A stretch of 8,944 nucleotides of DNA from assembly GCA_963626285.1 (NCBI GenBank), contig CAVFWQ010000086.1:1-8944 (forward strand), written 5' to 3'. Shown in pieces: positions 1 through 8,183 of this stretch. The translations under genes were made by a program, and so were the position numbers. A model generated the notes under the pieces. The model was not told the DNA's origin. It saw nothing but the letters and a program-made list of their open reading frames with translations, and did no database searches. The stretch's first letter is position 1. Every line of letters starts with the position of its first letter. Source of the stretch: CAVDRM01 sp963626285. GTDB lineage: Bacteria; Bacillota; Clostridia; Christensenellales; Aristaeellaceae.

Positions 1-2555
<2,555 letters not shown>

Positions 2556-2574
2556 CAGAATTCTCTCCTCGCAT

Positions 2575-2613
2575 AAAAATTCTCCCTCTTCGTATGAAGA
2601 AGGGAGAATTTTT
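2575..2613. terminator. Bidirectional intrinsic terminator between convergent genes
   Basis: An inverted repeat pairs TTCTCCCTCTTC with GAAGAAGGGAGAA around a short GTAT loop, with a single bulged A. It is flanked by AAAAA on the left and TTTTT on the right, so the U-tract is present on either strand. It lies 20 nt past the rpoC stop and 53 nt past the end of the minus-strand acetyltransferase gene, the right place to end transcription from both sides. Confidence 0.9.
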
Positions 2614-2665
2614 GTGCCCGTTTGCCGGACGCACATAATTTTCAATGAATTTCTCGATGCTTGAA

Positions 2666-3103
2666 TCATACGGTCAGCTGCATTTTGATATGCGGGATGC
2701 CGTCCTCCGAAAACACATCGGACACCGCACGGAAGCCCGCCTTTTCATACAGGGCGCGGGCCTGGGTCTGCGCCTCAATGGTGATGAGTCCGGCGGAAAA
2801 CCTGTCTTTTGCAACGGCAATGGCGGCACGGACGATTCGGCTGCCCAAGCCGCACCGCCGCCTGACGGCAATCACCCGCCCGATGGAGGCTTCTTCAAAG
2901 CGCGTGTGCGGCGGCAGCACCCGCGCATACGCCTGTATGCCGCCTGCATCCTTCAGCCAAAGGTGATAGGCGGCCTTGTCGAAGACATCGATTTCCTGAT
3001 AAGGGCAGCGCTGCTCCACGACAAAAACCGTTATGCGCAGGCGATACATTTCGTACAGCTCCTCGGCGCTCAATTCGGTGAAATGCCTGATGATGAGCTC
3101 CAT
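2666..3103 (-). CDS. elaA: ElaA-family GNAT N-acetyltransferase
   Basis: This is a 145-residue single-domain GNAT protein of the ElaA type, expected to move an acetyl group from acetyl-CoA to an unknown amine; the physiological substrate of ElaA is not established. Family marks match E. coli ElaA as I remember it: VFVVEQRCPYQEID at residues 26-39, AYARVLP at 58-64, IGRVIA at 74-79, the acetyl-CoA loop R-R-C-G-L-G at 82-87 (R/Q-x-x-G-x-G/A), YEKAGF at 119-124 and EDGIPHIKM at 133-141. Start: an ATG at 3103 has AAGGAG 7 nt upstream; the frame is open nine codons further upstream, but that longer start lacks a ribosome site and would overlap the preceding gene. It follows the NimA-like gene by only 23 nt on the same strand, so the two are probably co-transcribed. 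The catalytic assignment is secure at superfamily level; the ElaA label rests on motif resemblance. Confidence 0.9.
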   Translation of the reverse strand: MELIIRHFTELSAEELYEMYRLRITVFVVEQRCPYQEIDVFDKAAYHLWLKDAGGIQAYARVLPPHTRFEEASIGRVIAVRRRCGLGSRIVRAAIAVAKDRFSAGLITIEAQTQARALYEKAGFRAVSDVFSEDGIPHIKMQLTV

Positions 3104-3110
3104 GACATTA

Positions 3111-3116
3111 CTCCTT
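3111..3116 (-). promoter_or_regulatory. Ribosome binding site for the ElaA-like gene
   Basis: The minus strand reads AAGGAG, then 7 nt, then the ATG at 3103. This decides the start in favour of the 145-residue protein. The same ten bases, GTTCAAGGAG, precede the neighbouring NimA-like gene. Confidence 0.8.
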
Positions 3117-3126
3117 GAACGGCAAA

Positions 3127-3603
3127 TCACCGTTCCTGAATTTCCTTGCCGCTGATATGCTCGATATCCAGTACATAGATGCGCACGGCCTTGCCGGACG
3201 CTGCGATTTCCGCATCGGCCGTTTGTTCATCGGGAAAATATTTCATGGCGAGCCTTTTGACGAGCGCCTGCGTTTCACAGCGCTCCTGCAACATATGACA
3301 GCGCCCGAACACGGCGGCGCTTTGCAGGAAGGGCGCCCATGCCTCCTTTTTGACGGTCTCATGGCCGTAGACCGTAAAGCACACCCTGTCGTCGGCGCGC
3401 AGGGCGTCCGCCTTGTGACCGGTCGCCGCCCCGTGAAAATAAATCTTTTCCTGCGCCTCGTCATATAAAAAATTCAGCGGAATCGCGTACGGATAGCCGC
3501 CGTCGCCGTGCATCGCAAGCACCCCGCGCCGCTCCGTGCGCAGAAGCGCCTGCGCCTCGTCTAGACCAATCTCTTTTTTCTTCCTTCGGACAGGCCGAAA
3601 CAT
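3127..3603 (-). CDS. Pyridoxamine 5'-phosphate oxidase-family flavoprotein (NimA-like)
   Basis: A 158-residue protein with the split-barrel FMN-binding fold of the PNPOx superfamily, in the subgroup often annotated as NimA-like 5-nitroimidazole resistance/reductase. It is expected to be a cytosolic FMN-dependent reductase, perhaps of nitro compounds or another small oxidant. Visible marks are the basic N-terminus FRPVRRKKK (2-10), GVLAMHGDGGYPYAIPLNF (27-45), the typical first strands, IYFHGAATGHKADAL (54-68), the probable flavin phosphate-binding stretch, and VFGRC (98-102). Length fits the family. Start: the ATG at 3603 has AAGGAG 8 nt upstream; the frame extends seven codons further, but the upstream codon has no ribosome site. 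It is first in a two-gene unit with the acetyltransferase. Not a true PdxH, which is longer; nitroimidazole activity is not shown by sequence alone. Confidence 0.88.
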   Translation of the reverse strand: MFRPVRRKKKEIGLDEAQALLRTERRGVLAMHGDGGYPYAIPLNFLYDEAQEKIYFHGAATGHKADALRADDRVCFTVYGHETVKKEAWAPFLQSAAVFGRCHMLQERCETQALVKRLAMKYFPDEQTADAEIAASGKAVRIYVLDIEHISGKEIQER

Positions 3604-3611
3604 ACGATCAT

Positions 3612-3617
3612 CTCCTT
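3612..3617 (-). promoter_or_regulatory. Ribosome binding site for the NimA-like gene
   Basis: The minus strand reads AAGGAG followed by 8 nt and the ATG at 3603. It fixes the start seven codons inside the longest open frame. Confidence 0.78.
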
Positions 3618-3632
3618 GAACCAACTGCCGCC

Positions 3633-3662
3633 ATGACAGTCAAGCCGAAACCCTGCTGTCAA
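3633..3662 (-). promoter_or_regulatory. Possible promoter for the NimA-like/ElaA-like pair
   Basis: The minus strand carries a perfect -35 TTGACA (3657-3662), an 18-nt spacer and a weaker -10, TGTCAT (3633-3638, four of six matches). Transcription would start near 3626, about 22 nt before the NimA-like ATG. GACAG/CTGTC dyad arms overlap the two hexamers and could bind a regulator. No terminator is visible between the aldo/keto reductase stop and here, so read-through is also possible. Confidence 0.45.
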
Positions 3663-3752
3663 GCGCACAAAAAGCACCCGACACGCCGAGCAGCACACCC
3701 TCAAGCGGGCAATCCAACAATGAACAAAGGGTGATGGCACTGAGGTGTCGTC

Positions 3753-4862
3753 TTAACGCCTTTCAAATTCTGCCGCGATGCCGGCCAGCAGCCTGCGGAT
3801 GGGCAGGTGCTGCGGACACGCCTTTTCGCACTTGCCGCATTTGATGCAGTCCGAAGCCCTGCGTCCGGGCGCGGTATGCACGACATTGTAGTAGTAATCC
3901 GCGTTCCAGTCGTGATACAGCTGCTTGGTGTTCATGATGGCAAACAGGTCGGGGATAGCGATGTGCTTGGGGCAGCCGTCCGTGCAGTAGCGGCAGGAGG
4001 TGCAGGGGATGAGATTCATGGATTTGAAAATTTTCTGCACCCTTTGGATGGCCTGAAGCTCGGTCTCATTCAGCGGTTTGAAATCCTTCATGAAGGACAG
4101 ATTGTCCTCCATCTGCCGCATATTGCTCATGCCGGACAGCACCATCATGACGCCGGGAAAGCTTGCAGCAAAACGGATGGCATAGCTGGCGGGGCTGCCG
4201 CCGTGCAGCGCATCCAGCACCTTTGCGGCTTCTTCCGGCAGGTTGACCAGATTGCCGCCCTTGACGGGCTCCATGACGATGACGGGCTTGCCGTATTTTA
4301 CGCATACATCGTAGCACTTGCGGCTCTGCACGGCGGGGTCGTCATAATCCGCATAGTTGAATTGAATTTGAACGGCCTCGATTTGCGGATAGTCCGTCAA
4401 AATCCGCTCCAGCATCTCGGCGCGGTCATGAAAGGAGATGCCGACATGCCTGATTTTTCCCTCCGCCTTCAGCGCAAACGCCGTTTCATAGGCGCGGCAT
4501 TCCCTGTAATGCCCGTAGTTGCCGGCGCCCTGCGCATGCATCAGATAAAAATCGAAATAATCCACGCCGCAGGCGGTCAACTGGCTTTTAAAGAAGGGGC
4601 GGATGTCCGCCTCGGTCTTGAAGAAATTGCCCGTCAGCTTGTCGGTCAGAATATAGCGCTCGCGGGGATAGCGGCTCGTCAGGCATTCGCGCAGGGCGGT
4701 TTCGCTTTTTCCCCGAATGTAGCCGTGCGCGGTGTCAAAGTAATTGAAGCCCGCAGCCAGGAATGCATCCACCATGCGTTTGGTTTCATCAAGGTCTACA
4801 TCTTCGCCCCGCATCGGCAGCCGCATACAGCCAAAGCCGAAATTTTTCTTGATATTCTCCAT
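3753..4862 (-). CDS. Aldo/keto reductase with C-terminal 2x[4Fe-4S] ferredoxin domain
   Basis: A 369-residue cytosolic oxidoreductase. Residues 1-280 form an aldo/keto reductase barrel with the full catalytic tetrad: D43 and Y48 (in NYFDTAHGY), K75 (TDKLTG) and H109 (LMHAQG). GKIRHVGIS (135-143) and FNYADYDD (168-175) are further family marks. Residues 287-349 carry two ferredoxin-type motifs, C287-C290-C293-C297 followed by P and C339-C342-C345-C349 followed by P, each C-x2-C-x2-C-x3-CP, predicting two [4Fe-4S] clusters. This architecture is common in anaerobic Clostridia, where electrons may come from or go to ferredoxin; the substrate is unknown. Start: the ATG at 4862 is preceded by AAAAGGAG with a 10-nt spacer; 17 further upstream codons are open but lack a ribosome site. 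It stands alone, downstream of tetR on the same strand but with its own strong promoter. Confidence 0.93.
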   Translation of the reverse strand: MENIKKNFGFGCMRLPMRGEDVDLDETKRMVDAFLAAGFNYFDTAHGYIRGKSETALRECLTSRYPRERYILTDKLTGNFFKTEADIRPFFKSQLTACGVDYFDFYLMHAQGAGNYGHYRECRAYETAFALKAEGKIRHVGISFHDRAEMLERILTDYPQIEAVQIQFNYADYDDPAVQSRKCYDVCVKYGKPVIVMEPVKGGNLVNLPEEAAKVLDALHGGSPASYAIRFAASFPGVMMVLSGMSNMRQMEDNLSFMKDFKPLNETELQAIQRVQKIFKSMNLIPCTSCRYCTDGCPKHIAIPDLFAIMNTKQLYHDWNADYYYNVVHTAPGRRASDCIKCGKCEKACPQHLPIRRLLAGIAAEFERR

Positions 4863-4942
4863 ACAGCCAATGCTCCTTTTCCTTTCACGGCCGCCAAGCG
4901 GCGCTGCCGACACAACGGCAGAATGAAAAATCGAACATATAT

Positions 4943-4971
4943 ATTGTACAGAAAAAAAGAAAAATCGTCAA
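4943..4971 (-). promoter_or_regulatory. Near-consensus sigma-70 promoter for the Fe-S aldo/keto reductase
   Basis: The minus strand reads TTGACG (4966-4971), a 17-nt T-rich spacer, then TACAAT (4943-4948): five of six matches in each hexamer at optimal spacing, in an AT-rich island between GC-rich genes. Initiation is expected near 4936, giving a leader of about 74 nt. That leader includes a small GCCGC/GCGGC hairpin at 4890-4902, between the start point and the ribosome site. Confidence 0.75.
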
Positions 4972-5024
4972 TGAACGCGATTAGACGACAGATGAGAAAA
5001 AGTATCAATCGCTCCGAAAGGCAG

Positions 5025-5591
5025 CTACTGTATCGCCGCGGGGAGGGCGCTTTTCAGGAGGCGCTCCGCATAGGCGACCGTTTTTTCGCGGCTGCGTTTT
5101 TGCGGATGGACGATATAGTCCAGCAGCGTGCCGGCCAGCGCCTCCGTGAAAAAGGTGCAGAGAAACTGCCGATAGTCCGCCTCTAAGACGACGCCTGATT
5201 TATTGGCGCTCTGCTCAATCAGGCTGTCAAGGCAGGCGTTAAAATCCAGAAACAGGAAGCGCTTCAGTCCTGCCCGACCGACGGCGTTATAGGCGTTGGT
5301 CAAAAGATACTGGTTGTTTTCCACATAGTCCAGCACAAAAAGAATGACCTCATGGTAGTCGAGCATCAGGTCATACTGCTTGACGACCTCGACCGCCTCC
5401 TCCTCTATCATCCACTTGAACAGGTCATAAATATCCGCGAAATGGTAGTAAAAGGAATTGCGGTTGAGGCCGCAGGCGGATACAAGCTCGTGAACGGTGA
5501 TTTTATTGATGGATTTGCCGGCCATCAGTTTTTTGAGCGCCTCCGCCAGCGCCTTTTTGGTCGTCAGGGACATATCCTTCTGCTTCATCAT
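5025..5591 (-). CDS. TetR/AcrR-family transcriptional regulator
   Basis: A 188-residue, all-helical one-component regulator expected to bind operator DNA as a dimer and to release it on binding a small ligand. The N-terminal DNA-binding domain spans about residues 8-57: helix TKKALAEALKKLM, then the helix-turn-helix ITVHELVSACGLNRNSFYYHF (31-51) followed by ADIYDL. The NRNSFYYHF-x-DIYDL signature resembles the DhaS-like TetR subgroup common in Firmicutes. Residues 60-188 form the ligand/dimer domain, where no ligand motif is readable. Start: ATG at 5591 has AAAGGA 8 nt upstream; an adjacent ATG at 5588 is possible, whereas the GTG at 5597 lies too close to the ribosome site. It is transcribed divergently from the small-ORF/MMPL/stalk operon, which is its likely target, and possibly regulates itself. 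No clear terminator follows it. Confidence 0.93.
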   Translation of the reverse strand: MMKQKDMSLTTKKALAEALKKLMAGKSINKITVHELVSACGLNRNSFYYHFADIYDLFKWMIEEEAVEVVKQYDLMLDYHEVILFVLDYVENNQYLLTNAYNAVGRAGLKRFLFLDFNACLDSLIEQSANKSGVVLEADYRQFLCTFFTEALAGTLLDYIVHPQKRSREKTVAYAERLLKSALPAAIQ

Positions 5592-5620
5592 CCGCACCGT
5601 CCTTTCGGCATAATCGCTTT

Positions 5621-5649
5621 ATCTTATCAGCTTATCGGGGCGTCATCAA
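5621..5649 (-). promoter_or_regulatory. Probable promoter of the tetR gene
   Basis: The minus strand reads TTGATG (5644-5649), 17 nt, then TAAGAT (5621-5626), which would start transcription near 5614, just over 20 nt before the ATG. Two direct GATAAG copies sit in and just before the -10 region. Confidence 0.6.
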
Positions 5650-5685
5650 TAGGCATTGTTGGGCATTTGTCTGATATTTTTCCGC

Positions 5686-5722
5686 AAAACACGGGACAGA
5701 TTTCGGGAATTGTCCGTTTTTT
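5686..5722. promoter_or_regulatory. Imperfect inverted repeat, candidate TetR operator
   Basis: The left arm AAAACACGGGACA (5686-5698) mirrors the right arm TGTCCGTTTTTT (5711-5722) around a 12-nt centre, with one extra G and one mismatch. The right arm covers the expected -35 position of the plus-strand promoter, so a bound repressor would block it. Because the right arm ends in six T, the same bases could also act as a weak plus-strand terminator insulating the promoter from upstream transcription. The operator reading is preferred because of position, but it is an inference. Confidence 0.45.
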
Positions 5723-5745
5723 GTGTTCGCAATGCCGCTTATAAT
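5717..5745 (+). promoter_or_regulatory. Probable promoter of the small-ORF/MMPL/stalk operon
   Basis: A perfect -10 TATAAT sits at 5740-5745. The hexamer 17 nt upstream (5717-5722) is TTTTTT, a poor -35, typical of a promoter that is weak or controlled. Initiation near 5752 would place the first ribosome site (AAGGAGG, 5761-5767) close to the RNA 5' end. Confidence 0.6.
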
Positions 5746-5760
5746 AGATTGAAACTTTGA

Positions 5761-5767
5761 AAGGAGG
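5761..5767 (+). promoter_or_regulatory. Ribosome binding site for the small leader gene
   Basis: AAGGAGG is followed by tandem ATG codons at 5772 (4 nt away) and 5775 (7 nt away); the second has the better spacing. A second in-frame option exists: GGAGGAG at 5804-5810 lies 6 nt before ATG 5817. Confidence 0.7.
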
Positions 5768-5774
5768 CGGGATG

Positions 5775-6104
5775 ATGCCGGACAAGGAGGGACCAAGCCC
5801 CTTGGAGGAGACCCGAATGTATCGGGTGGAGCTTTGGACGCTGCTGGGCAGGCGGGCGGGCAGCCTGATGCTGCACATGAGCAGCAGCTGCTTTTCGGGC
5901 ATGCTCAGCCTGATGCGCTCGGATAATCCCGTGCGGGGGCAGGTTTCGGCAGATGGGCGCTGCACCCTGAGCGGGAGCATTCGGACAAGGGTCAGCACTT
6001 ACCCGATGACAGGGAAAGGGCTGCTTTTTCCGGAGCGGCTGGAGCTGCTTTTGCATTGTGCCGGAATGTATCTGCCGCTTCAGGGAAAAAGGAGGGAGGA
6101 ATAG
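5775..6104 (+). CDS. Small uncharacterised protein, first gene of the MMPL operon
   Basis: A protein of 109 residues (110 from ATG 5772, 95 from ATG 5817) that I do not recognise. It has no signal peptide or membrane segment. The body, from MYRVELWTLLG onward, is a chain of short alternating hydrophobic stretches separated by Gly or polar turns (AGSLMLHM, FSGMLSLM, RGQVSADG, CTLSGSI, TYPMTGKGLL, RLELLLH). This suggests a small all-beta domain, perhaps a minimal barrel. The first 14 residues (PDKEGPSPLEETR) look unstructured and may be absent if translation begins at 5817. Evidence that it is real: a perfect -10 and strong ribosome site in front, a stop only 3 nt before the transporter ATG, and the transporter's ribosome site lying inside its last codons. 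A cytosolic accessory, ligand-binding or regulatory partner of the TetR/MMPL pair is possible; no function can be assigned. Confidence 0.72.
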   Translation: MPDKEGPSPLEETRMYRVELWTLLGRRAGSLMLHMSSSCFSGMLSLMRSDNPVRGQVSADGRCTLSGSIRTRVSTYPMTGKGLLFPERLELLLHCAGMYLPLQGKRREE

Positions 6105-6107
6105 CCC

Positions 6108-8183
6108 ATGCACAGGTTTTATCGGGCAACGACACGACATCCTAAAACGGTTGTCATGCTGTTCCTGCTGCTGACGGTGTTCTGCGCGCTGTGCAAGCCG
6201 CTCATTTCCGTCAATTATGACATGAATGATTATCTGCCGCCGGACACCGCATCCTCGCAGGCGCTCACGGTCATGGAGGAGGAATATGACGGCGGCGTAC
6301 CGAACGCCAGAGTCATGGTGAAAAACGTTACCGTTGCGGAGGCGCTTCAATACAAGGAAGCGCTTGAGCAGGTGGACGGCGTGAGCGGCGTCACATGGCT
6401 GGATGATGCCGCCGATGTGATGCAGCCGCTGGAAATGTTGGATGCGGACACGGTGAACGGCTATTATCGGGACGGCGCTGCGCTGTTTTCCGTCACCATT
6501 GAGGAGGATAAGCGCATCGCGGCGGTCAATGATATCAGAAAACTGATTGGCAATGACAATGCCATGAGCGGCTCGGCTGTGTCTACGGCCATCGCCACCA
6601 CCGATACGGTGTTGCAGGTTCGGACAATCTCCGTCTGTGCGGTCGCCTTTGTGCTGCTTATCCTGCTGCTGACGACCACTTCATGGCTGGAGCCGCTGAT
6701 TGTGCTGGGCAGTCTGGGCGTGGCCATCCTCATCAACAGCGGCTCAAACCTGATATTCGGAGAGATCTCCTTTGTGTCCAATGCGGCGGGGAGCATTTTG
6801 CAGCTGGCCGTTTCGCTGGATTATTCCATCTTTTTGCTGCATCGCTTTGAGGAGTGCCGCAGGGAAACGAAGGATTCGCGGGAGGCTATGGTTTCGGCGC
6901 TGTGCAAGTCCACCATGTCGATCGTGTCCAGCGGGCTGACCACCGTCATCGGCTTTTTGGCGCTGTGCCTGATGCAGTTTCAAATCGGCCCCGATATGGG
7001 GCTTGTGCTGGGCAAGGGAATCGTCATCAGCCTGCTGACAGTCTTTCTTTTTTCACCGTCGCTTATCCTCCTTTGCCATGCGGCGCTTGAAAAAACGCGG
7101 CACCGCTCCTTGATGCCGTCTTTCGTGGGCTTGGGAAAATGCGTGACCAAAATAATGATTCCCGTGATGATTCTCCTGCTTTTGGTCAGCGTCCCCGCTT
7201 ATCTGGGCGCGGAAAAGAACAGCTTCTATTACGGCGCATCGCATATTTTCGGCGCTGAAACGAAGCTCGGCTCGGACATTGAAGAAATCGAAGCGGTGTT
7301 CGGGAAGAGCGATACCTATGTGCTGATGGTGAAAAAGGGCAATTCGGCGCGGGAGCAGGCGCTGTCCGAGGCGCTTCGGGCGCTGCCGGAGGTGACCTCT
7401 GTCATCTCCTACACGGACAATGCGGGAAGCGTCATCCCGACGGAATATGTGGACAAGGACACGCTCTCCAAGCTGATTTCCGAGCATTACAGCCGCATGG
7501 TGCTGTCCGTTCAGGCGGATTTAGAGGGAGATGCGGCGTTTGATTTGGTGAAGCGCGTGTGCGAAACTGCCGAGCGGTATTATCCGAACGCATGGTATCT
7601 GGCGGGCGAGGGCGTCAGCACGAATGACATGAAGGAAACGGTCACGGCGGATATGGCCAAGGTCAATCTGATCGCTATCGGCGCTGTGTTTATCGTTTTG
7701 CTTCTGTCCTTTAAGTCCCTGTCCCTGCCTGTCATTCTGGTGCTGGCTATCGAAACGGGCATTTGGATAAACACGGCGCTTCCGTATTTTACGGGGCAAA
7801 CCGTTTTTTACATTTCGTATTTAATCATTTCGTCCATTCAGCTCGGCTCTACGGTGGACTACGCCATCCTATTTACGGACAGATATACGGAATTCCGACG
7901 GAACATGGGGAAAAAGGCCGCGATTGCGCAGACCGTGGCCTCTGTCACGACCTCGATTTTGACGTCGGGCTTAACCATGACCGTGGTCGGCTTTCTGATG
8001 GGCATCATTTCAACCCATGGGCTGCTCAGCCAGCTCGGCTTTTTTATAGGGCGCGGCGCGCTCATGTCGATGGGCATTGTGCTGGTTGCACTACCGGGCA
8101 TGCTGTATTTGCTGGACGGCTTGATTCGGCGCACGACAAAGGGCGCGGCTTTTGTAAAGGGAGGAAGCAAACATGAGCTTTAA
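6108..8183 (+). CDS. MMPL/RND-superfamily transporter
   Basis: A complete 691-residue membrane transporter with the duplicated RND layout. TM1 is at about 15-33, external loop 1 at 34-171, TM2-6 at about 172-190, 194-216, 226-246, 271-291 and 299-322, TM7 at 346-366, external loop 2 at 367-516, and TM8-12 at about 517-535, 539-557, 567-591, 616-636 and 644-668. The proton-relay Asp-Tyr pairs of MMPL proteins are present in both halves: D238-Y239 (AVSLDYSIFLLHRF) and D584-Y585 (STVDYAILFTDRY). It should therefore be a proton-motive-force-driven exporter of a lipid or hydrophobic compound; the substrate is unknown. It is compact, about 700 residues, like the Firmicutes/HAE3-type members rather than the longer mycobacterial MmpL. 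Start: ATG 6108 follows GGAGGGAGG with an 8-nt spacer. Its last 11 bases overlap the next gene, implying coupled translation. Probably controlled by the divergent TetR. Confidence 0.95.
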   Translation: MHRFYRATTRHPKTVVMLFLLLTVFCALCKPLISVNYDMNDYLPPDTASSQALTVMEEEYDGGVPNARVMVKNVTVAEALQYKEALEQVDGVSGVTWLDDAADVMQPLEMLDADTVNGYYRDGAALFSVTIEEDKRIAAVNDIRKLIGNDNAMSGSAVSTAIATTDTVLQVRTISVCAVAFVLLILLLTTTSWLEPLIVLGSLGVAILINSGSNLIFGEISFVSNAAGSILQLAVSLDYSIFLLHRFEECRRETKDSREAMVSALCKSTMSIVSSGLTTVIGFLALCLMQFQIGPDMGLVLGKGIVISLLTVFLFSPSLILLCHAALEKTRHRSLMPSFVGLGKCVTKIMIPVMILLLLVSVPAYLGAEKNSFYYGASHIFGAETKLGSDIEEIEAVFGKSDTYVLMVKKGNSAREQALSEALRALPEVTSVISYTDNAGSVIPTEYVDKDTLSKLISEHYSRMVLSVQADLEGDAAFDLVKRVCETAERYYPNAWYLAGEGVSTNDMKETVTADMAKVNLIAIGAVFIVLLLSFKSLSLPVILVLAIETGIWINTALPYFTGQTVFYISYLIISSIQLGSTVDYAILFTDRYTEFRRNMGKKAAIAQTVASVTTSILTSGLTMTVVGFLMGIISTHGLLSQLGFFIGRGALMSMGIVLVALPGMLYLLDGLIRRTTKGAAFVKGGSKHEL

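Noticed and set aside
2645..3118. Plus-strand open frames opposite the ElaA-like gene
   Set aside because: The minus strand shows clear GNAT motifs and a ribosome site; the plus-strand translations have no family resemblance.
3111..3621. Exact 10-base repeat CTCCTTGAAC at 3111-3120 and 3612-3621
   Set aside because: Both copies are ribosome binding sites, so six of the ten bases are constrained by function; no wider duplication surrounds them.
3807..5186. A long plus-strand open frame of 459 codons opposite the aldo/keto reductase, its promoter region and the end of tetR
   Set aside because: It is antisense to a gene with a full catalytic tetrad and two Fe-S motifs, runs through the intergenic promoter into tetR, has no ribosome site of note and shows no recognisable domain. 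Long antisense frames are expected in GC-rich coding DNA.
5652..5736. GGCATTG at 5652-5658 with its reverse complement CAATGCC at 5730-5736
   Set aside because: A 7-base match separated by about 70 nt is easily due to chance in a region of this size; the closer dyad at 5686-5722 is a better operator candidate.
5739..6350. Minus-strand open frame of about 203 codons overlapping the small ORF and the start of the MMPL gene
   Set aside because: Its translation is rich in His, Arg, Gln and Pro, as expected of a shadow frame. It would run antisense through the operon promoter and the MMPL N-terminus, and lacks a ribosome site.
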